From: Atherix ibis
Taxonomy: Eukaryota; Arthropoda; Insecta; Diptera; Athericidae
Direction of reading: 5' to 3'
NCBI GenBank assembly: GCA_958298945.1
Contig: OY282609.1
Coordinates: 64,576,220-64,640,219 of the forward strand
Length of the DNA: 64,000 nucleotides
The notes under the pieces are model-generated. The model was not told the DNA's origin. It did not search any database and saw nothing but the letters and a program-made list of their open reading frames with translations. Below are positions 1-16,000 of the stretch, piece after piece; the stretch's first letter is position 1, and the number at the start of each line of letters is the position of its first letter. The position numbers and the translations under genes are program-made.

Positions 1-44
1 TGTTCATATATCTATTCTAAATTAAACTTTAAAAAAATTTGCAG

Positions 45-2915
<2,871 letters not shown>

Positions 2916-3570
2916 ATCAGACCAGAAGAAGAGTGAATATTTCATTTTTTTCTTTTTCTTATTTAAATATTAAGATAATGTCGGAAATAATCAATACATT
3001 GACAAATGAACAGAGAAAGTATTTAAGGTCCTTTTTTAAATTTAATTATAACGGATTTTCGTAATTATTAAATAAAAATAATTTTAATGTAATAAATTTT
3101 TTAAATAAAAATGTTATGGGACAGCTGAAAGAAATAGTTAATTAAAAAAAAAACTATAATAAATACATGTAATGATGCAGTTAGAACCGTATTCTTGAAA
3201 AAATAAAAAATAAAACATTTTTGAGTTTTAAGTGTAAACGTTGTTTAATTTTTTAAGCAGGATTTCAGGCTTAGTTCAAATTTGTTTACAATTTTCTGAA
3301 TTAGCAAATTAAGTTGTTGAATTTTTCAATCAAATTTCTTATATAAAAGTATATTTATTTGACGAATTGAAAATTCATAATTTTTTAAATCATTTTATTG
3401 ACGATTGAGCAAGTGCTGTGTACACAGTCTAGTGTTTATTCAACCCGAAATGTTAGCCACAAGACAGAAAAGATGTGATTATATGCACAAGCCAGCTAAA
3501 TGGCACTTTTACTGTTCTATGAAATGATACGAGCCATAACACGTTTTTAACAAACAATTCCAAGAAAATC
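2916..3570. other. Hel25E 3' untranslated region and spacer
   Basis: AT-rich sequence after the Hel25E stop. An AATAAA at about 3069 is a plausible polyadenylation signal. No further open reading frame or repeat is recognised before the mariner relic. Confidence 0.4.
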
Positions 3571-4292
3571 ATCTCCGATGTAGCTCATTTTCATCTCTCT
3601 TCGTCAATTTCCACAAACTATCTAAAATACCTAAATTGTATTCTCTATTAACAGTTCGACCTTCTGAAACAAATTCCTTGTGGACAATACCCTTCGAATC
3701 ATAAAAAGTAATCAACATTTTCTTGATTCGAGACTTCTGAAAACGCATTTTTTTTGGGTTTGGCTCGCTTTTGGACTTCTATTTAGCAGATTGACGCTTA
3801 GTTTCAGGGTCATATTTAAAGCATCATGACTCATCACCAATTATGAACGAATCAACAGTCTGGATCGTTTTCAGCAGTTTCAACAATATCTTTGCAATGC
3901 TCCACACTAGCGATTTTTTGGTCTTTATTTAATTCATGTGGAACAAAACGCGCACAGACCTTTCTTTTACCCAAATCTTCAGTTATATTTCTCCAAATAG
4001 TGTTTTTACTCGTATTTAATTCCTCAGCCAACATTCTCGTAGTAAAATTTGCATCGATACCAATGATTTCACGGACTTTTCTCACCAATTCAGCACGATT
4101 ACTAGCTTCTGGACGACCTGCCCTTCGGTCGTCATTTAAATCCTCACGACCATTTTTAAATCGTGTAAACCACGTATAAACTTGAGTACGACTCATACAA
4201 TCATCACCATAAACTTTTTCCATTAATTCGTATGTCTCAGCGAGACTTTTTTCAAGTTTACAAAAAAATTTTATATTTGTTCTCTGTTCCAT
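3571..4292 (-). pseudogene. Decayed mariner transposase (truncated relic)
   Basis: Reading on the minus strand from 4292, an open stretch of 146 codons has the mariner N-terminal helix-turn-helix region (ETYELMEKVYGDD near its start, then RRAGRPEA). It is broken by a frameshift near 3853. After that the catalytic block IIGDES, PETKRQSA, MLITFYDSKGIVHKEFV and SEGRTVNREYNLGIL can be read, with in-frame stops. The segment holding the second and third catalytic aspartates is not visible, so the element is truncated near 3571. No matching inverted terminal repeats were found. It is more diverged than the two mariners at 20.4 and 40.8 kb and belongs to a different subfamily. Confidence 0.85.
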
Positions 4293-5360
4293 TTTTGTTT
4301 TGTAACATTAGCACACTTTTCCTTTTATTGTTAATGGCTGTAGCTTTCACATCTGTCATCCGATTTACATGAATTTAGGTACGTTTGAAAGAGGATGAAT
4401 GCTGCAAATTTTCAATAAATGGCGCTCAATGTTGTGATTTAAATATAAAGTTTATATAAAAATAAATAGATTCAAAAATTTAATTGAACAATTTTTTTGG
4501 AGCCATTCAGAATCAACCAATAATTTCATTAATTATTTAATAATTTGAAAAAGCAAATTACTAAATTGTTTTTAAGAAATCTAAAAAAACTGATGTATGA
4601 CTTAATTTCCCAAATTTGAGAAAAAGCCCAAGAATGAAAATTAATCTATATGTAAATACATCAAAGCTATGATTGTGTAAAAGACTGCTTTTTAAAGATG
4701 AAATTGATTTAATTTACATTTAAGATAAAGGCATTCTGGAAAATTCTGATATAATAAGATTACATTTTCAATAATAAAATGATCACTCACTCTGAATGTT
4801 ACATTCTCATTTATTTTATTTAAATTAAATATATTTAATGAATTTGATGGAATAATATATGTTGTTTTGAATATTTAAAGTGAGTTTGCCATTATCAAGT
4901 GCGACAATACCTTACGAATGTTTATGCATATGGCTGTTTTTTATTGGAAAACAATTGATTATCCATTCGCTTACTATTTGACAGTTCCTTTTTATACTGC
5001 GTGCGAGAGACTAATTTCTTTAGATTATAAACTCTCAATTCTAAGAATGCTGCAAGAGGGTCAACAAATCTTTTTGTCGGCAGTAAACAATTCTTTATGT
5101 TTGCTTATAAAATCTATTAAATAAAATATGTTAAATTCTCGTGTTGCCCAAATAAATTTTCATCTTATATATTCAAAATTCTTATTAATTACTAATTGGG
5201 TATTTCAAACTCATTTAAAGATAGTGATTGGGAGAGGCTAAAAAATACCAGCAAAGATAAAATCCGCAATTATTACAACCGATTTATAAAAAAAACGTTA
5301 ACAATTAGAATTAATTCATTGGAAGTGATTATTAGTTTTGAGGAAGCAATTAATTTGGAG
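4293..5360. other. Spacer upstream of Dhx36
   Basis: Very AT-rich. The short open stretches here (for example 4918-5124) have no family resemblance. The Dhx36 transcription start must lie here or in the relic, but no core-promoter motif stands out. Confidence 0.3.
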
Positions 5361-8300
5361 ATGCATCGTGGTCGTGGAAAATTTTCTGGTGGTCACCCGA
5401 AGGGTTTGAGAGGTCGTGATATTGGCATGTATTATCGTCAAAAGTCTTTGGAAAAAACTAAAAACAAGGACATACATATTGTAGAAATTTAAAAGTTTTT
5501 TTTTTGAAATAAATAGAATTAAGCCAAATTTAATTCATAGGGACCAAATATAACATTACCAAAAAAGACAATCGGAGAAGTTGAGAGTCTTTTGAGTAGA
5601 ACTGGAACCGACGATTGCACGCATTCAACTCAATTTGAGAAACAATTTGCCGAAACACTAAATACCACGTTTGATCAGTTCTTGGATTCAAAGAAAGCTG
5701 ATATGCTTACAGAAAGTTCAGATACAACTGCTAACTTTATGCTTTTGCAAAATACATTAGAAACAGAAGATAAACAAAAATACAAAGATATTTTGGCTAA
5801 AAGGACAAAATTGCCCGCCTATGAGAAAATGGAAGAAATTTTACATGCTGTATCCAGTAATCAAGTTATTTTAATAAGTGGAGATACAGGATGTGGCAAA
5901 ACAACTCAAGCACGTTTTTCACAATTGCTCTTGATATTCGAAAATAAAATAATTTAATTTTTCTCTCATTATTATGATTTGTAGGTCCCACAGTATATTT
6001 TGGATAGTTTTATTAAGCATTTAAAAGGGGCCAAATGTAATATAATATGCACACAACCACGCCGTATATCAGCAATTACAGTTGCCGAGAGAGTTGCATG
6101 GGAACGAACCGAAAAATTGGGTATATCAGTTGGGTATCAAATACGTTTGCAAGGGTATAATTTTCAAACTAAGCGAACTTCATGAGCACCTTTGTTGTTA
6201 TAAGAAATTTATTTTCCGATGGTCTAGGGCTCGTCCTCGTTCTCAGGGGTCGATTACTTATTGTACAACAGGAATTGTACTTCGTCAAATGGAGTCTGAT
6301 CCATTATTAAAAAATATATCCCATCTCTTCATTGATGAAGTGCATGAGCGTGCCGAGGAAACAGATATTCTTTTAGCGCTTTTAAAGAAGGTAATAATAA
6401 AATAGTCATTTTTTTAAATAATGATCGAAGACGAAGTCAATATTCTATGTAGATTATTCAATATCGCAGTGATTTAAAAGTTATCTTAATGAGTGCTACC
6501 TTCAATACTGAAGCCTTTTCGAAATATTTCAATTCATGCCCAATCATATACATTCATGGGACAATGTTTCCTGTCGAAGCAAAATATTTGGAAGACGTTT
6601 TACAAGAAACGAAATTTAATAATTTTCCTGTAGAAAGGAGGACGCCCAAATGGCATAAGCATACCAGGAGGAGAAAAGTAAATAGCTAAATCGAAATCAT
6701 TTCAATTATTCCGAAAACTCATTATTTTTATTTCAGGAAGATAATAACAATGAATTTGAGAATTATATATTGCCATATGTCAGAAGCGTGTGCGATAAAT
6801 ATTCTCAAACGGTGATTAACTGCTTGCAGAACCCAACATCTGAACAAATTAGTGTAGATTTAGTTACCACCTTAATTTTTCATATTTCGCGTACAAAACC
6901 CGATGGTGCTATACTTGTATTTCTACCAGGATATGACACAATATCAAAAGTCTACGAAGACGTGACCCGTTGCACATCATTTCAACCTAACAAATTCAAG
7001 ATCTATCCTCTACATTCTATGATGCCAACTGTTGATCAAAGAGGGGTATTTGATCGACCACCGCCCGGAATTCGGAAAGTAATCCTTGCAACGAATATTG
7101 CAGAAACATCAATAACCATTGATGATATTGTTTATGTAATTGATGCGGGTTCGTAGGATATTTTTGATTTAGTATAAACGGAATTTAACAAAAGAAATTA
7201 TCTCAAAGGTAAAATTAAAATGAATGATTACAATTTGGAGAGAAATTTACAAACATTGGAGGCGAAATGGGTCACATTGGCGAATTCAATGCAAAGACGT
7301 GGTCGCGCAGGCCGAGTTCAACCAGGAACATGTTACCATTTGTACACGCGGTAATTAGTTATTCTTCGATAAACAAAAATCAATTGTGTTAAATTGAATA
7401 ATATATTCTTAAAGCGGACGTGAAAAATTGTTGGACCAGTTTCCAACTCCAGAAATTTTACGAATGAATCTAGCGTCAGTTATTTTAAATTTGAAAATGT
7501 TACGTATTCATAACGTGAAGGCATTTTTCTTAACACTGATCGATAGTCCGCATGAGATGGCTATCGAGAACAGCATAAATCTTCTAAAACGCATAAATGC
7601 GTTAGACGATAATGAGTCTCTCACACCACTGGGTCTCCATTTGGCTCGATTACCAGTAGAGCCGCAGGCAGGAAAACTTTTACTAATGGCATCGCTTTTT
7701 AGATGCATTGATCCAATTTCATCAGTGGCAGCGAGTTTAGCTTTCAAAGATCCATTTCACCGGCCATTGGGTATGTTTCGAATGAAAAAAAAATTAATTT
7801 TAGGTGAAAACTTTATAAAAATCATATATGTATTTAGGTAAAGAACAGCAGGTGGATGAAACTAGAAAAAAATTTGCTGGTGATACCAGAAGTGATCATC
7901 TTATGCTAGCCACGACTATAGAGGAATTACGATATGCGCGAGAATTACAAATGGAAAAAAACTTCTGCTATGAAAATTTTCTTAGTTTACTTACATTAAA
8001 GCAGTTGGAACGGATGAAAGCACAATTTTGCGAATTATTGGAATCTTCAAGGTTTTTACTTTGGCTCGTTCTATTTTCGAATTATTAAGAATATCGTTTT
8101 TTTATAAAGATTTTTAGAACATGCTGATCCTCAGCATGAAAGTAGCAATATAAATTCTACGAATCAGCAAGTCTTACGTGCAATTATTTGTGCGGGACTA
8201 TATCCAAATGTAGCATATATTAGGTAAGCTAGAAATATGCAGAATTGGAAGTGTTCAAATTAGTTATTAATAATTATTAATATAATAGGCAAATCAAACT

Positions 8301-8976
8301 GACACGAAAACGTGTAAATCCTGTTTTGAATGTGATTACACCTGAAGATGGCAGAGTAGAGTTACACCCCAGCTCTGTAAATGCCAAACAAAATAGTTTT
8401 GATTCAAAGTATGATCTTTGGCTAAAAGTCCTAACGTCTCTTTTCTCGAATAATAACATGTTGCTTATCTACAGGTACATGGTATATTATATGAAACAGA
8501 AATCATCGTCAGTCTATCTTTTCGACACAACTATGATTCATCCAATGGCTCTCTTAATATTCGGAGATGGTGTAACGACAGGATTGACTGATTTTGGGAA
8601 GCAATTCATTTGCGTGTCTAATGAATTTCGGTAAAGGCATAAGTAAATCGATTAATTCGGCAAAAGTTAATTTTTTTTCTTGGACGATGGCTTACAGATT
8701 TGAAAGTGATAGCCCAACTATCAACTTAGTTTACAAACTCCGTCATGGAATTGATGTGTTACTACAAAAGAAGGCCTTACATCCGTCACCGATCGATATG
8801 CAAAGCCATGATGCAAATGTTATCAAGTAAAAATTAATTTGCGTATAGCTTAAAAAAGAACTGATTTATTCGAATTTTTAAATTATTAATTTTTATGTAC
8901 GTTTTCCAGAGCTATTATCCATGTTCTTAATAAGGAATGCCCACTCGAGGATTTTGACGATTCAGAAAATGATTAA
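5361..8976 (+). CDS. Dhx36: DHX36/RHAU-type DEAH-box helicase (Drosophila CG9323 orthologue)
   Basis: RNA/DNA helicase of the DHX36 family, known for unwinding G-quadruplexes. Fourteen exons: 5361-5480, 5541-5909, 5985-6154, 6228-6390, 6453-6677, 6737-7148, 7209-7350, 7415-7770, 7838-8051, 8110-8223, 8289-8408, 8475-8630, 8698-8826, 8910-8976. They total 2757 nt, or 918 residues. The N-terminus is a short Gly/Arg-rich stretch, then [14 protein letters not shown], the RHAU-specific motif that names the family. Helicase motifs: [10 protein letters not shown] (about 154-163), TQPRR, DEVH (256-259), SAT (288-290), [10 protein letters not shown] (about 467) and QRRGRAGR (515-522). The HA2/ratchet and OB-fold regions follow ([39 protein letters not shown]). 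The start ATG at 5361 is the first in frame. Intron 2 has a GC donor at 5910. The other introns are GT-AG, and those from 6678 onward are 58-83 bp long. An AATAAA lies at 9196. Confidence 0.94.
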
Positions 8977-9765
8977 TTTTATAATCAAAATCGTATATTC
9001 ATTTTCAATTGTATTTTATTTCGGATAAAATTTATTTTATTTTACTTAAGAGAATATGAATGTTAGACAATGTGGCAACAATGTATTAATTGTAATAGCA
9101 ATTGTGCAAAGATTTGTTAGGTTTCGTGTTCATTGATTGTACATTTTTAATATTTGCTAATAATAAAAACAAATAGAATATATTCTTCTATACATAATAA
9201 AGAGAATTTTATTTTTAAATATGAATTTTAAACTAGATTTTGATGATTGTATTTAAAACTAGATTATTAGTATGACAACACTAGGACACAACCATGTCGG
9301 CGAATTAATTTTTGGGCGATATGCGGCGAAAATTCTGACATGTCAAAATTGAATTGCACTCCCAATCCATACAGGTGTTTGTTAATATTTTACGGTTTTC
9401 CGTTTATTGTTATTCGATTAGTTATATTAGTTCGTATTTTGTCCATATTTATAAAGTTAAGAAGTACGCTGTTCACCCAGTTTACACAACTGAAAAGAAT
9501 TTGCTGCAAATAGCTATAAGTAGCTTGCATAATTATTGCAAGTGTTCCTCTGCATATGATATCAACAAGTTGTTCTCATTCGGCTTTGGAATTTCATTTA
9601 TTATGATGGTGGGGCATGACGTAAGTGCATGAAGTGGAGTCTATTTTTAAAAGTGTTTGATAAAAATAAATTTTGAATGCGTTACTAGATTAACTGAAGG
9701 TCAAAGATTCTGGGTGACAAAATACGCTTCAACGCTTTAGCAGAAAATTAAGCGTTCGAGCTGCG
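8977..9765. other. Dhx36 3' end and diaphanous 5' leader
   Basis: Holds the Dhx36 3' untranslated region (AATAAA at 9196-9201), then the diaphanous promoter and leader. A good donor (GTAAGT at 9620) and an acceptor (CTAG just before 9688) suggest an intron in the dia 5' untranslated region. The open stretch at 9354-9632 has no family match and is probably leader sequence. Confidence 0.45.
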
Positions 9766-12700
9766 ATGTCAAGACACGAAAGAGCCAAGTCAGGTGGACT
9801 GCTGGAGAGTATCTTCGGCAGACCAAAAGTTAAATCAAGAGGCCATGGCGCTAGCGCAAATCGCCCCTTATCCTCAGATACAGATCCAGTAGATCTACGA
9901 GAACTGGAATCCGATATTATTAAACTAAACAATGATGAACTGGACAAGAAGTTCATGGAGTTACTTGACGATATGAACATCTCGAAAGAAAAGCGTTTAC
10001 CATTAATGCAAAAGCAACCTTACGAAAAACGTGAAATGATTCTTATACATTTAAAGGGTGAGTACAAAATATATTGTGGTTGAATTATCGGTTTATTTAA
10101 TTTGCTCTATATTGATTTAAGGAAAAAATTCTCACGACAATCGATCAAATTCTAGATTTGAGAAACCAATGGATTACATAGAATATTTGAATAGTGGAGA
10201 TCATAGTGAACAAAAAATTTATGAGTGCGTTAAAAGTTTACGAGTGGCTCTAACGAGCAATCCGATTAGTTGGATGAAGGAATTCGATGAAGATGGTATT
10301 GACGTTATCCTAAAATTGATGCAATATGGCAAAAATAAAAAGACAATTGATTTTGAAAAGGTCGAATATGAATGCATAAGATGCTTAAAGGCGGTAATGA
10401 ATAACACATGGGGATTAAATTTAATACTCACTCCTGATTTGCACACAGCCATAGTTCTATTAGCACAAAGTTTAGATCCTCATAAACCACAAACAATGTG
10501 CGAAGCTTTAAAGTTATTGGCTGGTTTTTGTTTAGTACCCGAGAGAAAGGGTTATGAGAAGGTGCTGCGTGCAATTTCTGCTCATGGATTTTCATCCTCG
10601 AATCCAGGTGAGCGTTTCAAATCAATCGTCGAAGCCCTGTTTGTAGAAAGCAAAGATGACCTAAAAAGGGAATTATGCTGTCACAGCTTGATATTTATTA
10701 ATACGATAACTAATACGCCATCCGATTTAAATTTTAAACTTCATTTACGATGCGAAATAATGCGCATGGGTTTATATGATAGATTAGGCGAATTAACCGA
10801 ATTAGTAGAAAAAAGCAATAATGAAAACTTAAAAGATCACTTCAAAATTTTTAATGAAACACGTGAAGAGGATTTTGACGAATTCATTCAGCGGTTTGAT
10901 AACGTGCGCTTCGGACTAGATGACATAAATGACTGCTTCGAAGTACTTAAAAATTTGGTAATCGATACGGCTGCTGAACCATATTTACTATCGGTTCTAC
11001 AGCATTTGTTGTATATTCGAGATGATCATCTATACCGACCTGCTTATTACCAATTGATTGAGGAATGCGTTTCACAAATTGTTTTTCATAAGAATGGTGA
11101 TCCAAATTTTGAAAATAGAGAGTTCCATATTGATCAATCGGTTTTATTAGATGAGCTTGTTGAAAAATCTAAAGTGCAAGACATGAAAAGAATTGAGGAC
11201 TATGAAAAGAAAATAGAAGCACTAGAGATAGCGAAGCAGGAAGCGGAGGCAAGAGCAGCCCACTTAAGTGAGAAACTTAAACAAATAGAGGAATCTGGCG
11301 TAATTCCAGCATCAACGCAAAATAATCTTCCGAAATTAAATATACCACCGCCACCGCCAATGCCAGGTGGGATTGGTATACCTCCACCACCGCCACCTCC
11401 ATCAATTTCAGGAGCTCCAGGTCCACCACCACCTCCTCCAATGCCTGGTATGGGTGGAGTACCTAGACCACCTCCGATGCCAGGGGTAGGTGCGCCACCT
11501 CCTCCACCATTTCCTGGTATGCGTGGGCCACCTCCACCACCAGGTGGCGGAATGGGACCACCACCGCCACCGATGATGGCTGTACTACCACATGGATTAA
11601 AACCAAAAAAGAAATGGACGATCAATACGCCAATGAAACGGGCAAATTGGAAAGCGATTGTGCCGCAAAAAATGTCCGAACATGCGTTCTGGGTGAAGTG
11701 TCAGGAGGATAAATTGGCCTCAGATGATTTTCTTTCCGAGCTTTCTATGAAGTTTTCATCGAAGCCTATGAAAGCTGTATCTAAGGACTCAACTGACAAA
11801 CCAACCACGCTCAAAAAGAACGTCATTGGCCTTAAAGTGCTTGATTCCAAATCGGCTCAAAATATTTCCATTCTTTTGGGTGGATCGTTAAAGCACTTAT
11901 CATATGAACAGATTAAAGTGTGTCTGCTACGATGCGACACAGCCATTCTTTCGTCAAATGTTCTTCAACAACTCATACAGTATATGCCATCGCCTGATCA
12001 AATCAAAAGATTACATGAAATTAAAGCCAAAGGAGAAGAATTATCGAATGTGGAACAATTTGCCGGAACAATTGGTGAAATAAAAAGGCTCAACCCGCGA
12101 TTACATAGTTTAAACTTTAAACTCTCACTGCCGGATATGGTTTCTGATATTAAACCAGATATCGTTGCAGCTACTGCTGCATGCGAAGAGGTAAAGAAAA
12201 GTAAGAAGTTCGCTAAAATTTTGGAGCTCATTCTTTTGCTGGGTAACTATATGAATAGCGGATCACGAAACGAACAGGCATTCGGCTTTGAATTCAGCTT
12301 CCTCACAAAGTTAACGAATACTAAAGATTTTGAAAACAAACAAACTTTGCTGCATTATATCGCCGACGTAGTCGAACGAAAATTTCCTGATGCTTTAAAT
12401 TTCTATGACGATATGTCTCATGTGGATAAAGCCAGCCGAGTCAGCATGGAAACAATACAGAAAACGATGCGTCAAATAACGAGTTCGATGAAGAACCTCG
12501 AATCCGATTTGAATAATAATAAAACGCCGCAATGTAATGACGATAAATTTCCAGAGATTATGGGTCCGTTTTCTGCTGATTGTCGACAGCAGATCGAAGT
12601 ATTATGCAAGATGCAGGTCCAAATGGAGAAGCTCTATAAAGATTTAGCCGAATACTATGCTTTCGATCCGAACAAATATACGATGGAAGAATTTTTTTCA

Positions 12701-13084
12701 GATATTAAAACGTTCAAGGATTCTTTCATGCAAGCTTATCAGGACAACGTTAGACAACGTGAAGAAGAGGAGAAAGCGAAACGTTTACAAGAAGCGCGAG
12801 AACAGTCCCAAAGAGATTTGCTGGAGCGGCAACAGCGCAAAATGGCATTGGTTGATATCGATGCCGTTCAAACACAGGAAGGCGTTATGGATAGTCTACT
12901 GGAAGCACTACAAACGGGCTCTGCTTTCGGCAATCGCGATCAACGCCAAAAGCGAAGGCAGCGTCCGGCTGGGGCAGAACGGCGGGCACAACTTAATCGT
13001 AGCCGATCACGTACGCGCATTAATCAAGGTGGTTTTGCCACACGAGAAATGATCAGCAACGAGGTACTACTTAGCTCAGCATGA
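9766..13084 (+). CDS. dia: Diaphanous-related formin
   Basis: Formin that nucleates and elongates unbranched actin filaments downstream of Rho; needed for cytokinesis in flies. Coding exons are 9766-10057 and 10122-13084, separated by a 64-bp intron in phase 1. They total 3255 nt (1084 residues). The N-terminus MSRHERAKSGG and GLLESIFGRP match Drosophila Dia. The GTPase-binding/FH3 armadillo region spans about residues 60-440 (ESLRVALTSNPISW-like block, MNNTWGLN, PQTMCEALKLL, CEIMRMGLYDRL). A coiled coil follows at about 455-495. The FH1 proline tracts run about 505-580. FH2 runs about 590-1000 (MKRANWKAIVP, ILLLGNYMNSGS, YYAFDPNKYTMEEFF). The autoregulatory DAD is at about 1019-1045 (VMDSLLEALQTGSAFG followed by a basic cluster). 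The FH1 is only about 80 residues. The start has no competing upstream in-frame Met with homology. Confidence 0.97.
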
Positions 13085-16000
13085 AAATTCATCCTGTATT
13101 GATATCCTAATGACTCATCGTCATTCGATTTCGACTAAATAGGGAAATCAAATGAGGATGAGTACCTATAATCGGTCGAATTTCTTTTTTCTTTGTCCGA
13201 CAATTAATTGTTCGTTTCTTTACCAATAAGCTTAACTCTTAACGTATGTATGTACATATTTGCAATTAATGTAAATGTTTTATTTTTGCATTTTCTTTAA
13301 GAAAGCAATATATTTATTTGTAGTTTGGGTCTTTTTTTTTATATAATCAATCTAATCTTTTTATAAAAATCAAAAGTTTAAATGTATATTTATTCTTCCC
13401 TATGAGTATTAAAAATTAGAAGAAAATAATTCGAAGAGAAAAAAAAACAAAATTAATTTATATAAATACGAGTCTAGGTAAAGAGGTGCCAATTAAATAT
13501 TATTGTGCCTTAAATAATAATGTGTATTTTAATATAAATTATCGCCTTTGTTTATTATTATTTCTATTGTAATTATCATAATTTTGTAAAAACAAAAAAA
13601 ATAATTTTTAAAAAGTTTTAAGGAATAAATGTAAAAGAAGGGAAACTTACGAGCATGAAAATATTTTTTTTCTGAAAGTTTCTAACACACGAAATTTTTA
13701 AGAGAATTTTTTTATTTTTGTATATCCATATAAATATAATTTATTAAGAAAATAATTTGTACAATTTTAAAAATTTTATTAAAGTTTTTATTAAGCGATA
13801 AGAGATTTATTTTTTAATTTAAATTATTCAAAATTAATTATAATAATATATAAAAATAAATATTTCAATTTTCATATTTTCAATATGTTAAAAACAAATA
13901 AATTTCAGTGAAAAAATTCGCCAAAAAAAAAAATACAATTGAAATTTTGTTTATAAAAACGAAGGAAAAGCTTAGCAAATTGTTGATTTGGTAGTAAAAA
14001 AAATAAAATCTCAAAAATTAATCAGAATTCTGTTAATAAAAAGTTCTGCGCTTTATCACATTTTAAGAAGTACAGAATATCATTTTTTTTCTTCAAAACT
14101 TACATTTAAAGTAGCAATGAAGTTTTTTCAACGAATATTCTTTAGAAAATGTATTTTTTTTAAATAAAATATCGTATTTGGTAAGATGAATAATACACAA
14201 TAGTAATAAATCAATTAAAATCGTGGTAGAAGTAGCGTGCGCGTTCGCAAAATTGACAAAAATTTTAGATTGTCGAAGAGGCTCCAAAATGATTCACAAC
14301 AATATCTTAAAGAATTATAACAATGACTTGAGGGGCAAATGTAGATTAAAATGTGTTTTTTGTAAAAAAAAATCTACTTTTTTATAAAAAAACTGACATA
14401 CATTCAAATTAATTTGAAGACGAACTAATTTAGATAAAGTCGCATAGTCAAGTTTTTTTAAATATTCCAGAAAAAACATAACCTAGAATAATATATTTAA
14501 CAAAATTTTTATTTTTTAAGACGAGAATAAAAAATAAACAAATTTATGTACATATAAACGGCCTTGATCGATGGATCAATATACAAACTCAAATGTGATA
14601 AAAATAATACAATAGTAAGAATCTAAATACAACTAATGGAAGCGCAAAGGAGAATAATAAAATGCAATACTCGTAAATGAAATGAAAATCCAAGCAATCA
14701 TGAAAATGTAGGCGTTAACCAAAATGACCGTTTTTAATTGAAGTATCATTGTTGGAATGGAAGAATTTGCGGTCATTGTCGCCAGCCTGAGTTGCTATAG
14801 CAGTTGGACGGCCAAAAGCAAAACCGAACGCAGGTACGCATATTAAATGGACGGCAATGACGACTATGCCTGATTTTCCATGTTTCCATTTTACTTTGAC
14901 AAGCAAGCAATGGCTCTACCGTGCTACAGGTACCCGTCGCACATGGCTAACAAGGGAGAAGTTTATGTAATTAGGAAAAAATAAAATGGAGAATAGCACA
15001 GCGCGTACACAGAATGGAAACACAGAAAAACAATGTCTGCTAAGAGTGCGATAACGTGTTTGAATTGTGAATGTCCACTTACTCTTTCTTCTTTTGGTAC
15101 TTTTACTTTATTACGGCAGCGCTTTTATGGCAACGGGTTGTAAACGTGCGGAATAACTTAACAAAGCGAACTAAAATTGGATTTAATTAAATGAGGGTAA
15201 ACTCGGGGTGTTTCTGTCTCAATATGCCACTATATAAGTATGCATATTGCTGCGTTGGTTCCATGGGAATGCATAGAAAAAGGTTGCAGCAGATCATGAA
15301 AGTTCAAGGATTATATCAGTTCCATAGGCGGATACCTAAAATATCAGACGCACTTTCAATTTTCCCAAATCACAAGCTCATCCTTTTTTAAAGATACCGT
15401 AAGAATATTGATTGTACCATGACATCATCGGCGGCAAGAGCATTATATGACTTGCTTAGGTGTTGCTATAACATAAAGCCCATAACTCGAACCCGGTCTA
15501 TTATAGACAAGGCCAAATTACTGTCAATTGCTTTTACTTTTGTCTTAGCCATTCTATTTTAAGTGAATTGTTTCTCTTTTTATAAATTTAAGAATTTCAA
15601 AGTCACCGAACGAACAATTTTATTGTACGTCGTAACATAATTTTCAGAAAATTTTCCTAAAATGCACTTTTTCACATTTTTTGGGATTTCCTTATCCTGC
15701 TAAAGTGATGTTTACCACTTATGCATATCAATCTGTTAAATTTTTATGTTCTCGCTTCATTTGTCTCCGAACCTACCTGCTCCCATCTGTTATGAGAATT
15801 CGAGTTTAATTTTTGAGATCAAAGGATTATGCCTAACATAAGACATTTCAAATATATCACAGCGTATATTAAATATTTCACTTTAAAAAAGAATAAAATA
15901 AAAAAATTATATATTTCAATGCAAAAAAAAAAGAAAACAATTAATACCAGTACACAGGCTTTTGTATACTATTATTAATAATAAAAAAATAGAAATAATT

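Noticed and set aside
4918..5124. 68-codon open frame upstream of Dhx36
   Set aside because: No family match; the Dhx36 N-terminus starts independently at 5361 with the RHAU motif.
9354..9632. Possible small gene before dia
   Set aside because: No family resemblance, and it ends at a donor-like GTAAGT; better explained as dia leader sequence.
11200..11625. Gly/Pro-rich open frame antisense to dia
   Set aside because: It is the reverse-strand shadow of the proline-rich FH1 codons of diaphanous.
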